Assembly (NCBI GenBank): GCA_047967505.1
Contig: CM106539.1
Source: Dipteris shenzhenensis
Taxonomy: Eukaryota; Polypodiophyta; Polypodiopsida; Gleicheniales
Direction: 5' to 3' (one strand)
DNA: 64,000 nt
Shown: positions 1-10,787 of the stretch, piece after piece
How positions within the stretch are numbered: the stretch's first letter is position 1
Layout: each line of letters starts with the position of its first letter
Translations under genes and position numbers: made by a program
The notes under the pieces: model-generated
What the model saw: the letters and a program-made list of their open reading frames with translations, nothing else
Database searches by the model: none
Told to the model about the DNA's origin: nothing

Positions 1-2348
1 CCCGAGATACCTGTGGGAGTACTTGGTTGTACCATTTCTTGCACATTTGGTGCATGGACAGCTTGCTGTCTATCAACATATGCAGGTGGATTCACATCCT
101 GGAAAGTGATTCTCCTCATTTCCACATCCCTCATGGGTGCCTTATGCATCTTCTTCTCATTGAAGACCACATCATGGCTGCGTATGATCTTCTTTGCTTC
201 TGGATCCCAGAGACGATAGCCCATCTCTCCACTTTCACCATAACCCAGAAAGATGCATTTCCTAGACTTAGGATCTAGCTTCTTTCGAAGCTTTTTTGGC
301 ACATGTGCATATGCCTCACACCCAAATATATGCAAATGAGAGTAAGAGGGCTTCTTGCCACTCCATGCCTCTTCAGGAATACCACCATCCAAACTCTTAC
401 TAGGTGATCTATTGATCACATGCACTGCAGTCTTCATTGCCTCAGCCCAAAAACCACCAGAAAGACTTGCATTAGAAAGCATGCATTGCAACCTTTCTTG
501 AATGGTACGGTTCATCTTTTCTGCAACTGGATTTTGCTCTGGAGTATGAGGGGATGTGAGCTCCCTCTTAATCCCACGTGTATCACAAAAATGCTGAAAG
601 TCATGAGAGAGATACTCTCCACCATTGTCAGTTCGTAGGCATTTAGGCGTTCTTCCTGACTGATTCTCAACCAAGGCCAGCCATTTCTGAAATACCTGGA
701 ACACATCACTCTTCCGAGCTATAGCATAAGCCCACACTTTCCTAGTTGCATCATCAATGAATGTCACATAGTATTCAGCCCCGCCTAATGACCGTGTAGG
801 CATGGGACCACATACGTCTGAATGCACCAAATCAAGCATTTCAAACTCTTTCTTTCCCCTTCTTTTATGGGCTGATTTAGTCTGCTTCCCATAGAGACAA
901 TGCTCACAAAATTCAAAATCAGAGAAACTCAAATGCGGTACATAACCCAAACGGCATAAGAGTTTCATTCCATTCTGGCTCATGTGCCCCAACCTGCAAT
1001 ACCACAAAGAAGTGCTTGGCTGCTCGGTTATTGCAACAACATGATCAAATACTCCTGATACATGTAAGGGATACAAAGTCCCACACTTGGCACCCCTGGC
1101 CAAAAGCATAGAGCCCTTTTGAATTTTCCAACTCTGAAAGCCAAAAGTGGTGTGAAAACCAGCATCATCTAGTTGACCCACTGAAATAAGACTCTTGGTC
1201 AACTTAGGCACATGTCTCACATGTTTCAAAACAAATGCAGACCCATTTGCAAAAGAAAACTTTATGTCACCTGCTCCCACTATGTCACATGCATAGTCAT
1301 TTCCAAGATGCACACAACCTGTCTTTCCACTATCATAAGTGGAGAACCATTCCCTATGGGGAGTAACATGGAATGAAGCACCAGAATCCAAAATCCAATC
1401 CTGGGAATATGCATCATCTAAAGTGGTAAGCAACTCTGCAGATAAACTAGACATGAAGAGAATGTCATTGTCACTATCATGTGTGACTGCATTGATCTCC
1501 TCGATCTTCACTTTTCCTTTGTCCTCCCTTGGACTCTCTTCCTTTTGATTTGCACCCCAATTTGCATTCTTTTTCTTATCCCTTTGCTCTCTTTTTAGCT
1601 TGTAGCAATCCTTTTTCATATGGCCCTTCTTGCCACAGTGGTAACACTCAATGTTCCGTGCCCTGGATTTGCTACGTGACTTCCCTCTTTCTTGGGACTT
1701 CCCCCTAAACTGTGATCTGCCCCTTTGCACATTTAAGGCTGCATCCTGCTTGTTGCCATCCATAGACTTCCGTCTAATCTCCTCGTCCAACAAGCTACCC
1801 ACAACATCATCAAATTTCAGTACTCCACCAGGTGCAGAGTTACTGACAGCTGTACGGAAGGTATCCCATGAGGATGGCAATGAACATAAGAGAAATATTG
1901 CCTTAGTCTCCGCATCAAAATTCATTTTCTGAGCCTGAAGCTGGCTGAAAATAATATTGAATTCATTCAAATGAGAAGCAATGGAGACCCCTTCCTTCAT
2001 CTGCAGCTCAAACAACCTCTTCATGAGGTAAACTTTATTAGAGGCAGTTTCCTTCTCATAGGTGACACACAGTTTCTTCCACAAATCTTCCGTAGTCTGC
2101 TCATTTACTACTGTGAAATAAACTGACTCTGCAAGATGAAGTCTAATAGTAGACTTTGCTAATGCATCCAACTCATTCCAATCATCCTCAGACATATTTG
2201 CAGGCTTAGCTTCAATCCCTGCCAAGGGTTTAATCTGCTTCTTTTGAATAAGCACATCCCTTATCTGTTCTTTCCACAAAGAAAAGTTTGTCCCATCAAA
2301 CTTTTTAATGCTGAAAAACTCCTTTTCAGGCATGGAAGAGGATGCCAT
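1..2348 (-). CDS. Ty1-copia gag-pol, 5' part (gag, protease, integrase), runs off window
   Basis: Polyprotein of a Ty1-copia retrotransposon making the Gag shell, protease and integrase. The frame is open for 782 codons from the ATG at 2348-2346 to the left edge. Visible in order: copia-type Gag (about 1-230), CCHC zinc knuckle ECYHCGKKGHMKKDC (Cys235, Cys238, His243, Cys248), protease DSG at about residue 321, a GAG-pre-integrase HHCC region near 450-490, and the integrase core with D511, D574 and E610 (D-35-E spacing). Reverse transcriptase and RNase H lie outside the window. No stop or frameshift is present, unlike every other retroelement here, so it is probably young. The start is the first ATG after the primer binding site that opens the Gag frame. 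Confidence 0.93.
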   Translation of the reverse strand, partial: MASSSMPEKEFFSIKKFDGTNFSLWKEQIRDVLIQKKQIKPLAGIEAKPANMSEDDWNELDALAKSTIRLHLAESVYFTVVNEQTTEDLWKKLCVTYEKETASNKVYLMKRLFELQMKEGVSIASHLNEFNIIFSQLQAQKMNFDAETKAIFLLCSLPSSWDTFRTAVSNSAPGGVLKFDDVVGSLLDEEIRRKSMDGNKQDAALNVQRGRSQFRGKSQERGKSRSKSRARNIECYHCGKKGHMKKDCYKLKREQRDKKKNANWGANQKEESPREDKGKVKIEEINAVTHDSDNDILFMSSLSAELLTTLDDAYSQDWILDSGASFHVTPHREWFSTYDSGKTGCVHLGNDYACDIVGAGDIKFSFANGSAFVLKHVRHVPKLTKSLISVGQLDDAGFHTTFGFQSWKIQKGSMLLARGAKCGTLYPLHVSGVFDHVVAITEQPSTSLWYCRLGHMSQNGMKLLCRLGYVPHLSFSDFEFCEHCLYGKQTKSAHKRRGKKEFEMLDLVHSDVCGPMPTRSLGGAEYYVTFIDDATRKVWAYAIARKSDVFQVFQKWLALVENQSGRTPKCLRTDNGGEYLSHDFQHFCDTRGIKRELTSPHTPEQNPVAEKMNRTIQERLQCMLSNASLSGGFWAEAMKTAVHVINRSPSKSLDGGIPEEAWSGKKPSYSHLHIFGCEAYAHVPKKLRKKLDPKSRKCIFLGYGESGEMGYRLWDPEAKKIIRSHDVVFNEKKMHKAPMRDVEMRRITFQDVNPPAYVDRQQAVHAPNVQEMVQPSTPTGIS

Positions 2349-3762
2349 GATGCAAATAAAGCAAAATCCCAAATGCTAGTGCCTGCAAGAGAGAATCACA
2401 CCAAATACCAGGTGCACCCAAATGTGTATGCCACAATAGAGTGAAATATCACCAAAACTCAAAACTCAAAGCATCTGACTCATGTGCATATACTATGCAT
2501 CCATATGAGCAAATCTGGCCCAAAAGAAAATGCCAATAAGTGCCAAATGACTCAAGCATAAACACTGTCCACTGGCATATGCATCAATAATGTCTCATCC
2601 AAGAGAGCATAGCACTATCAGTGCATCACCTGCAATGTTTCAAAGCTGTCCCTCAGCATAAAATAGCATCCATGTGCAAAGCGTTCATAAAAAATAGCAT
2701 CCCACAAGGCAATTTGGGCCTATCAGCGCATCCAACAAGGACCGCAATGCATCCAAATGGCCTATAAATCATCCACTGCAACCCAATGCACACCACGAAT
2801 GAGCGCACACACTGCTCAAACTGCAACCAGAGTGATCTGCATAAGGTATGCTCAAGAAATCATAGTCCCACGGTAATGAGCGCTACTGAAAATAGAACCT
2901 GAGATGCCTCAAAACATGGGCGCCATTGCATAATCGGAATCAGCAAGAAAATCTGCAAATATCTCTCTTCTGCCAGAACTCCAAAATCCCAACCGATGAG
3001 TGAGAAATGGGAGTCAACACTTATCCACTGCCATGTGGCATAAATCTAAGGTTTCAAAACCTTAGAATGAAAAATGCATAACAGAGAGACGAAATCGAAT
3101 ACACAGAGATTTATAACTCTGAAAATCCTCCACCGAATCACGCAAGAACTGATAGGTAGGGGTTTTTGGGCGTCCGGAACGCAATGGGACAGACGGTTTT
3201 GGAAACCGTGGCCTCAATCACTGGGTCCAACACACGGACTGAAAAACGTTTTTGGAAATAGAGCTATCTGTAAACTCCACCGGAGTGCGAATGATGAGCA
3301 ACATAGAAGTTTTAGGACCTCCTAAGTCCACCATAACTGATAGATCTGCAAATGGTTGCTCCAAACTTGAGTTCCAACACCCGGGCAAAAAACGCAGAAA
3401 CTGACACAGAGAGCCAGAAATCCAATGAAATGATCCCGGATTCAAGAATAAAGGTGTTTCCAGGCTCCTGAAGTAATGTGGACACCAAAAGCAAGCAATA
3501 GTTGCCTCTACAAGTCAATACGGAGTCTGTGTCATCGAACGGAACAGGGAAAAGCTCAAAAAACGACTTTTTCTTTGAAAACTCTTAACAGGCTCTCAAA
3601 ACCACTTCGCAAAGCCAAAGTGACTTTTCCAAATGCTCCTCCAAGGTCTCTGCACACTCGGATGCAAGTAAAATCACCCACAAAGCTTCCCACAGAGCTT
3701 CTCCTTCCTCCCACAGAGCTGCTGAGCTTCCAAGCATTCACGCACACTCAGCTAGATCACTC
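2349..3762 (-). other. Untranslated leader of the left-edge Ty1-copia element
   Basis: About 1.4 kb between the primer binding site and the gag ATG. I see no convincing coding region in it, only short unrelated open frames on both strands. It is long for a copia leader and presumably holds packaging and dimerisation signals. That role is inferred from position. Confidence 0.6.
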
Positions 3763-3776
3763 GGGCTCTGATACCA
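3763..3776 (-). promoter_or_regulatory. Primer binding site (initiator Met-tRNA) of left-edge Ty1-copia
   Basis: The minus strand reads TGGTATCAGAGCCC, the usual complement of the 3' end of initiator Met-tRNA. It lies two bases inside the LTR edge at 3779 and fixes element orientation and LTR boundary. Confidence 0.9.
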
Positions 3777-3778
3777 GT

Positions 3779-4205
3779 TGAGAGTGCTCTCAACGGAAGC
3801 AAGAACGGAAGAAGGAGAGAGAGAGAGAGAGAGAGAGCCACACAAGTTTTGGTGGGTGCAGAACCACCCTAATCTTCTTTTTCATTCATTTATATATGTG
3901 TTTGAGTATTGTACATAACTGGGGTTAAGGCACAGTGACCTTTAACCCCACACATATCAGTAGGGGAAAAACGGTGTATAATGCGTGATCGGCCATGCAA
4001 AGCATATCCGATGGTCACAATACTTTGCACGCACCTCAACCTATTTAAGCGGACTTGCGTGCAAAGTGGAGCCCCCATCCGATAAGTACTTGTTTGAATA
4101 ACATACCTAGGACCGTGTTTCTTTATGGTTGTGCATGACACTAAGGCAAAAACAATGTTTTATGCTTGATCCACAATGCAAAGCATATCCAATGGGCACA
4201 ATACA
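3779..4205 (-). repeat. 5' LTR of left-edge Ty1-copia element
   Basis: The inner edge is set by the primer binding site. The outer edge is placed at 4205 (minus-strand start TGTATTG) because viral sequence of EPRV-1 resumes at 4211, leaving 4206-4210 (attag) as the likely target duplication. The partner LTR is outside the window. A minus-strand TATA box (TATATAAA, 3889-3896) is the probable promoter. A GA run lies at 3814-3837. Two copies of a roughly 57 bp block (3967-4023 and 4146-4203) sit inside the LTR. The outer edge is inferred. Confidence 0.7.
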
Positions 4206-4210
4206 ATTAG

Positions 4211-5225
4211 TGCAACTCACACAACCTTGCCATGTAGGTATGTTTGGATGCATATTATATAGCACTTTATGATCTTCAATTGGCTATAGGCAAGCTCAAT
4301 AAAAATATCCATATTGTTCTGGACAAGCTCTAGCACCTCCAGCAGGGCCATGCATCTTCCTCTCAATAGTCTACATATAAATCCTTTCCCCTTCATTGCC
4401 ACCTTCCTCTGCTAACCCCATCAATGACTTTTTTCGTCCACCCAAGGCACCTAGCCTTATGTTTTGGCCACTTCAATTTTCCTCTGCTTAACTGTTGTAG
4501 ACAGCATTGCATCTCTCCAAGATTCTGACCTTTATGATGATGAACCTACTTGCCATATCCGTGAATAGGCTGATCTTGACCATCCTGTTAATAGAGCCCT
4601 TCATGATCTTATTGAAGTCCTACCGAAAACTCCTTTTCTACTCGAGCTTCCTCCTCCACTACCACTATCACCACCACCTTCCCCGCCTCTGCTTCCCGAC
4701 TCTCCTCCACCTTCACCTAGCTCCCGCTCTGTAGTTTCTTCCTTCTCTGCAGATTTCGAACATATCTTGTATATGAACTGAGGCATCAAGCCTGAGCCCA
4801 TGGATGAAGATCCCATTCCTACTATAGCACAAGACCAACCTTCATAGCAGTCTCATAGCAACCTTGGCGCAGTCATCGCACAGCATTCCATGATGCTCTC
4901 AGATTAGAGTTTATGCGAGCCGAGTCTCAAACACACTTCACTCATGGTGATCTCGACCATCAATCGAATCTTCAACGATGCCTCCAACACAAGTCATTCC
5001 TCGGGTATATTCTAAATATTGATGCCATATCTCCACATGCTATGAAGGATATTTTAAAGATTTTCTACAGTCATATGATGTCCTTGGTGACTATCTATCG
5101 TTGGAATCCTCGAGATGCTACAGTGGCAACCACAAAAGGACTTATTGGTGTCATTGCAAATTGGTGGGAGTTCTTGTCTCCTGAATCTAAAGAGCTGATA
5201 TTTTCTAGTGTGGATGGCAACCACC
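4211..5225 (+). pseudogene. EPRV-1 copy A: linker and capsid-region fragment
   Basis: Degraded part of the single large polyprotein of an endogenous pararetrovirus (Caulimoviridae-like). It runs from the segment after the movement protein (ALYDLQL near 4260), through a Pro/Leu-rich stretch (about 4600-4740), into the capsid region. The capsid part shows ISPHAMKDILKIFY and IYRWNPRDA and is open from 4913. Frames change and stops occur before 4913. It is cut at 5225 by the nested LTR element and resumes at 7094. The matching segment is at 14430-15455 (plus) and 20600-20985 (minus). It cannot give a functional product. Confidence 0.75.
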
Positions 5226-5513
5226 TATTGGTAAACTGAAAGGAAAGAGTAGAGTGGACACAAATTCAGAATACTTGCATTATAGAATGTAGAAGAGTGA
5301 GGTCCTTATGTAGGCACCTCTTACATGCTCACTGACATCACTGATGACTTCAGAGCTCCACAATCATCTCCTCAATCTGCTCCTAAGCTCTCTCAATTAT
5401 CCTAGGTTGCTTTCCACCACCTAACTGTGCTTATGGGCACCTAACTGTGCCTCTAGCACTCACACATAGAAACCAAGGTATGCCTGAGGCATACACCTTG
5501 AGATATCCCAACA
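5226..5513 (-). repeat. 3' LTR of mini-Gag element
   Basis: 288 bp direct repeat of 6801-7088. On the minus strand it begins TGTTGGGATATC directly after the polypurine tract. The plus-strand left tip reads TATTGG instead of TGTTGG. Confidence 0.9.
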
Positions 5514-5526
5514 AACCCCCCCTCAA
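5514..5526 (-). promoter_or_regulatory. Polypurine tract of mini-Gag element
   Basis: The minus strand reads TTGAGGGGGGGTT immediately upstream of the 3' LTR, the position where plus-strand DNA synthesis starts in LTR elements. Confidence 0.8.
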
Positions 5527-5895
5527 GGGAATGCCTCAGGCTATGTCAAGGATACAGCTAGCACAAGGTGTCTCATGCCATCTCATGGTGGTCATGGATC
5601 TATCAATGGCTAGGATCTCAAGCTAGCAAGGGTTCCCATGGGTGTAAGGTAAACAAAAATGGATACAAAAAGACCTTCCAATGGTTATCTCCCCTGCATG
5701 TACATGCACACAATGTCTGCAGGAGGTACCATGGAGCAAAAGACATACACATGGCCTACATCATAAGGTGACCAGAGGTCTTTATAAAACACACAAAACA
5801 CAATAGTTTATTTCATTCATTTTGGAGGACTATCCAGGCTGTGAGTACCTTGACTCAACATAAAAAGAGAGATCTGGAGCATATATAGAGATGAT

Positions 5896-6111
5896 TTAAA
5901 AAGCATAATCTTCAAAGGATGCCTCATCTTGTGGAGGCACATCAACTGAAAGTAGATTGGCATTTTCTGTCTTTGAAGTTGCTTCCTTTTTGGCAACCAT
6001 TATCTTGGCAATCTTCAACAAGGAAGCCATGTTAGCATTTTCTTCCTTTGTAGCATAACAAGACATTGCTTTATGTTTTGGCTTTTCACATATTTTGCAT
6101 AAGCAAACCAT
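5896..6111 (-). CDS. Mini-Gag zinc-knuckle peptide (71 aa)
   Basis: The only plausible coding frame in the small LTR element. Near its start it has CKICEKPKHKAMSC (residues 5-18), an exact C-X2-C-X4-H-X4-C retroviral zinc knuckle, the nucleic-acid binding motif of Gag. The rest is Lys/Ala-rich and then acidic. Full-length Gag proteins are several hundred residues, so this would be only the nucleocapsid part. The start is the first ATG of the frame (6111-6109), about 680 bases after the primer binding site. It could be a decayed Gag remnant rather than a selected peptide, but the knuckle spacing is perfect. Confidence 0.6.
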   Translation of the reverse strand: MVCLCKICEKPKHKAMSCYATKEENANMASLLKIAKIMVAKKEATSKTENANLLSVDVPPQDEASFEDYAF

Positions 6112-6499
6112 GAGAGGGTCTAACCCAGGTATTGGGCAGTGTCTTCTCTCTTACAAGGCTAGAATAACAACTGAAAAGCTTCAGAATATAAGCATTTAAT
6201 GTAGCAAAGTCTTGTGACCAAATTTCAATCAATGATGCTTTCACTTATATGCTTCACATAGGTGGCTAAATGAAAGCTTTTCAATCAAAACCAAGTATAG
6301 CAACTCAAAGCAAAGCTGAAGCCACAGTTGTACTAATGCTATTGAAAACTTCAAAAACTTAGAAATGCTAGAGTAGCATTTTATATAGCATCATCTTCAA
6401 AAACTTGTCAAAACTGTCAAAATCAAAAGACTGAACTTGGAGGGCTTGTATCTCACCCTTGAGAGCAAATGAAAAGGGGGTTTTTGAGGCAAAAGAGAG

Positions 6500-6507
6500 C
6501 TTATATA
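6500..6507 (-). promoter_or_regulatory. TATA-like box inside the mini-Gag element
   Basis: The minus strand reads TATATAAG about 390 bases upstream of the mini-Gag ATG. It lies inside the element rather than in its LTR. Whether it is used is unknown. Confidence 0.35.
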
Positions 6508-6786
6508 CCACAAAAGGTCCACTGAGGAGAAAGGGCGCAAAAACACGTCAGGGCACCATAGCTTGTCTCTCCATTTTCGACTGGTTTTTCTCTGTTTTCA
6601 GCTTGAATATGAAGCCATTGCTACTCAAATTTCAGCACAGGATAGCTCTAGGTATGGAAAATCTCCCTCTGAAAGGAATTAGAGAAGCATGGAGCATGCT
6701 GAGAGAAAACGCAGGAAGAAAGGTCGACAAGCTGTGTGAAATGGTGACGAAACGAGGCAAAGATTCTTCAATTCCTTGCAGCCAAA

Positions 6787-6800
6787 TGGCTCTGATACCA
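6787..6800 (-). promoter_or_regulatory. Primer binding site of mini-Gag element
   Basis: The minus strand reads TGGTATCAGAGCCA and abuts the 5' LTR with no spacer, matching the initiator Met-tRNA 3' end. Confidence 0.9.
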
Positions 6801-7088
6801 TGTTGGTAAACTGAAAGGAAAGAGTAGAGTGGACACAAATTCAGAATACTTGCATTATAGAATGTAGAAGAGTGAGGTCCTTATGTAGGCACCTCTTACA
6901 TGCTCACTAACATCACTGATGACTTCATAGCTCCACAATCATCTCCTCAATCTGCTCCTAGATTCTCTCAATCATCCTGTGTGGCTTTCCACCACCTAAC
7001 TGTGATTATGGGCACCTAACTGTGCCTCTAGCACTCACACATAGAAACCAAGGTGTGCCGAAGGCATACACCTTGAGATATCCCAACA
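6801..7088 (-). repeat. 5' LTR of mini-Gag element
   Basis: 288 bp copy with intact tips (TGTTGG and CCAACA). It is followed by the right target duplication CCACC at 7089-7093. Confidence 0.9.
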
Positions 7089-7093
7089 CCACC

Positions 7094-8445
7094 AACCAAA
7101 TGCACATGATGCTCTCATTGCTACCATCTCTACTCAATTCCTTCCTACATTCACAGATGACAGAGCTCAAGCATCAAATGAAATTTTTGCTTTGAAGTTG
7201 TATGATCTTTTCCAATTGGAAGCTTACAATGCACCTACATAGTAGCTTGTACATTGTGCAAGCATTTTTGTGGATACCTCTGCCAAACGACATTACTTGT
7301 ATAGCCTTGGCATCGACTTGGTGAAGCAATGGTGACACTCATCTAAGCTCAAACCAAGATTATAAATATCGACAACAAGCCTACAGATGTATAGAAGATG
7401 GTAGCTGATTTCACTTTTGCTAGCTTCTTTCAAATGGTTCAAGTGTATATCTGACGACAATGTATAGAATATACGCTTCAAAAGAAGCTGAAAAAGATTG
7501 GTATTGCCTCTCCCACTATTTGTGAGCGATTCCTAGGCCATCGCAATTTCTGCCCGCCTACTACATCTTATGCCCATTCCTCTCGCCGATCCCGGCCTAC
7601 CAAGCCTCGACATTCTAAGTGTGCCTATGGCACCACCATCTTCCAAAAGGTCCGCAAGATCCACTAGAGAAGGCACTACTCTAAATGCCCACAGCGGTTT
7701 CTTCACTGCTGGTCTACAAGGTCAAGTTCACTAGATGTTTTATTTGCGGCAAGCAAGGCTATTTCGCCGTGACTGCACTGAAAAGGCTCGGAATCCTCAG
7801 CAGAAACAATGAAAAGGTTTCTTTGCTATGGTCACTCATCCTGAGTGCTGGGAGATTATATCACAAGGCAGTTCTAATGAATCAATCCTGTAGTGTTCCA
7901 AATCTGACACTTAGCAGTGCCTCGATTGTTAGCTCCATGAATCCTATGATTACTACTGTGACTACTACTGTTCTGTAAGGTCTGATCAAGATGACCCCAA
8001 TGTTTATAGCTGAATTATCCTCGCCAATGCGGCCCCTTCCATGTTGACATCAAAATATCTTCCGGTAGCTTTGACGATACACTAGAGCAACCTCCTCTTC
8101 CAGAAGTACATGCCCCAGTTGTTAGGCATAGTTCCGGCTGAGGCAAAGCCTGAGGATGAGGATTCAATAGAAGCTTTCGCACTAGAGACTTTGAGACTTT
8201 GGAAGAACTCTCAGATTCTTCTCTCGCCACTCCAGTCTATCGTCTCCCACTAGCAAATCAATATTCTGGTCCATCTGTTTTTAGGCCTCCTCATAGTGTA
8301 CATGATTCTTCTCCCAGTTTAATTCCTTCTCCCTTTTGGAAGACACCTGTTACTACACTTTCTGTTCTAGCCCCTCCTTTCCAACCTTCTAGTAGCTCCA
8401 CAACACAACACCCTACGTGCTTCGACTAGTTTGAAAGTTTAGGCA
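7094..8445 (+). pseudogene. EPRV-1 copy A: capsid C-terminal half with broken zinc knuckle
   Basis: Continuation of the viral capsid region after the nested element. It holds the NAPDAL-like segment (about 7094), a basic region (7540-7640) and a zinc knuckle at about 7735-7780. The knuckle has decayed to CFICGKQGYFAVTA, so the His and last Cys are lost. Many stops and frame changes are present. The downstream part (8080-8445) is an acidic and Ser/Pro-rich linker toward the protease. Homologues: 11473-12805 (minus), 15456-16557 (plus), 18991-20520 (minus). Confidence 0.7.
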
Positions 8446-9120
8446 TCAGCATTGACTGACTCTGTGTCCATCTTAAAATAATCACCGACAATTGGACAAA
8501 GTTGCAGGCTTCTATTAACTCCTTGGATACAAAAGTGGGTGAACATCTCACCCAATGCAAATTATACTCTCTTACAATAGACACTGGTCCCTCTACAAGC
8601 CTGCTTTCCCTACACGACTTCTTCCAGTAGCCTGCTAAGCCAGTTTGCAACCTCATGAAGACCTTGCTCATCAGTGTCCAAATTCAACTTGTAGGTTTTA
8701 CTCCATATACGCTTATTGCTCTGGTTGATACTGGTTCAGGATTTAACATTTGTAAATATCACGTTCTTCCCTCCAAATGCTAGCAAGAATTAGAGCCCCA
8801 TGATCAAATGAGAGCATTCACCATGGGCAATGGATTGATAGGATGCAAAAGATTTGCATCAAATATTGCCATTTCTCTAACTGGGCACTCTACCACTATT
8901 GATTTCTATCAGCTCGAGTCACAAGGAGTTGACCTTATTATTGGCAACGACTTCCTCAATTGTCACCTTCCCTTCGGCTTCTCTACAAGCGAGATGGTAT
9001 TAACCATCCAATGTACACTTGTTCATCTTCCTGCCAGGGAACTTCTGAAGAAGGTTTTGAAGACTCTTGAGGAAGATTTTAAAATAGTCCACTAGTTCTC
9101 CTCTCCATTTTACCTTGATT
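8446..9120 (+). pseudogene. EPRV-1 copy A: aspartic protease region
   Basis: Retropepsin-type protease segment of the viral polyprotein. The active-site motif reads LVDTGSGFN near 8722-8750. Downstream segments IDFYQLESQGVDL and IGNDFLNCHLPFGF lie at about 8900-8985. A long open stretch runs 8808-9095, but stops and frame changes occur before it (8446-8700) and after it. The protease matures the polyprotein in this virus family. It lies directly upstream of the reverse transcriptase region. Confidence 0.75.
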
Positions 9121-9269
9121 ATGTTAAGCCTCCTCCAGAGTATGACCCCATGCCTGTGGCCTCTTAATGCCTTCACCAACAACATTCATCCCCCAGGCAA
9201 TTGATGATACACAATGCCTTCTTCAGTGAACAGAGTTAGAAGAATATATCAATAGTCATCTCCAAGAAG

Positions 9270-10076
9270 ATGAGTAGAAGAGTCTGCGCACCTCCATGCA
9301 TACTACATCTTCTATCTTCCCTACAAGATATGCAGGAAAAGTTTCTTTGTGATTTCACCAGCGAATCTCCTCTCACATTCAAGCATATCTTCCAACATCA
9401 GGTCACTCTCCCCCTACGAGAAGGATCCAAACCTTTCAAGGAGAGCTCATATGGTTTTACACAAGAAGACAAAAGGTTGTGCAATCAAGAAATCGAGGAA
9501 CTCCTGGATATGGGCCTCATCTCTCACTCTCAATCTAAATGGGCAGCAGCAGCCTTCTATGTCAACAAGCACTCCGAGCAAAAAAGGGGTAAGAAACGGT
9601 TGGTGATTAATTCCGAGCCGCTCAATAAATGTTTACTCTCCATCTCTTACCCTATTCCAAATAAAGAGTACTTGATGCAAAAGATATCTGGTTCAGCCAT
9701 ATTCTCCAAGTTCAACTTGAAGGCAGGGTTTTGGCAGATTTGCCTCTAGCCTGAAGATCGCCATAAAACAGGGTTCGTGGTTCCCCAAGGTTTCTACCAA
9801 TGGAATGTTCTTCCATTTGCTCTTAAAATTGCCCTACTAGAATTCCAAAAGTTTATGGACCCCATTTTTCCTCCATATCACTCTTTCTGTCTTGTATATA
9901 TAGATGGCATTCTTGTCTATAGCAAAGATGTAAATTCCCACCTCAAACATTTAATGATTGTGTATGACTTGCTTAAAGCCAAACGATTGGCCCTCTCAGC
10001 CAAAAAGATTACAATCGGCCAAGAGACAATTGAATTCCTTGGTGTCCACATACATGAGGGAGCCATCCAAATGTAG
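9270..10076 (+). pseudogene. EPRV-1 copy A: reverse transcriptase with altered catalytic residues
   Basis: RNA-dependent DNA polymerase region. It shows KKRLVINSEPLNKCL (about 9592), FSKFNLKAGFWQI (about 9706) and YIDGILVYSKD (about 9898). The family normally has Asp in FDL and YIDD in the palm, so here two catalytic aspartates are changed (D to N, D to G). A TAG follows at 9748, then reading resumes to 10076. It is inactive as it stands. No integrase domain follows, which argues for a pararetrovirus rather than a Ty3-gypsy element. Confidence 0.85.
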
Positions 10077-10787
10077 GGGCATGTCCTTAAGGCCCTCATA
10101 GCCTTTCTTGATGAGATTTGGGATCACACCCCCAATTGCAATGATTCCTCAGGTGCCTAAACCATATTGCTCCTTTCAATGAACAGCTTTCAAGAGACCG
10201 GTCTCATCTTCAACTATGCCTCCAAAAAGACGGTCCTCCCTGGGGTTCACCCAAACTCAAGCAATTCAACATATCAAAGAAAAGGTACAACATCTACCAG
10301 CTCTCAACATCCCTTCTACTTCTGGTACCCTGGTTATCGAAACAGATGCTTTAGACCACTTCTAGGGTGCCGTTCTACTCGAGCATACTCCAACCCAAGA
10401 GATCCTCTGTGCCTATCTCTTTGAAACATTTCAAGGAGCAGAACTAAATTATCATTCAATTGAGAAGGAGATCCTTTCGGTTAAGCACGCTATTCAGAAG
10501 CTTGAGCTTTTCATTTTTAATCGAGAGTTCATTGTTTGGACAGATAACCAAAACTTCAAAACTTTCTGCACACGCCGCATTAATAAACAGTCATGGCCGT
10601 CTTGCACGATGGTAGGGATTCTTTACCATGTACGACTTTTCTGTCGAGTGGAAAAAAGGTAGCACCAGTGTTCTCCCTGATATGTTGTCCCGTGAAGGCG
10701 CTCCTTACTGGCAAGCTCAGATCGGTGGATTACTTCTTCCCACTGGGAATGGACCCGGCACTGAGTGAGTCTCTATCCAATTCATGA
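10077..10787 (+). pseudogene. EPRV-1 copy A: connection and RNase H region
   Basis: Degraded RNase H domain, with TDNQNFKTFCTRRIN at about 10540. RNase H removes the RNA template during reverse transcription. There are several stops and frame changes. It is followed directly by non-coding intergenic sequence with no integrase between. Confidence 0.7.

Larger units (their letters stand above)
5226..7088 (-). mobile_element. Small non-autonomous LTR retrotransposon with mini-Gag (TR-GAG-like)
   Basis: A complete 1,863 bp element: two 288 bp LTRs (5226-5513, 6801-7088), a Met-tRNA primer binding site (6787-6800), a polypurine tract (5514-5526) and a 5 bp target duplication CCACC (5221-5225, 7089-7093). 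The LTR tips are TGTTGG...CCAACA, with one G to A change at the left tip. By eye the LTRs differ at about 14 positions (about 5 percent). The interior encodes no protease, integrase or reverse transcriptase, only a short zinc-knuckle frame, so it must be mobilised in trans. It is inserted in the capsid region of EPRV-1 copy A, and removing it restores continuity with the uninterrupted homologue near 15450. Confidence 0.9.

Noticed and set aside
8446-10787. Ty3-gypsy retrotransposon pol
   Set aside because: No integrase follows RNase H, a 30K movement protein precedes the capsid in related copies, and a caulimovirid-type promoter region follows.
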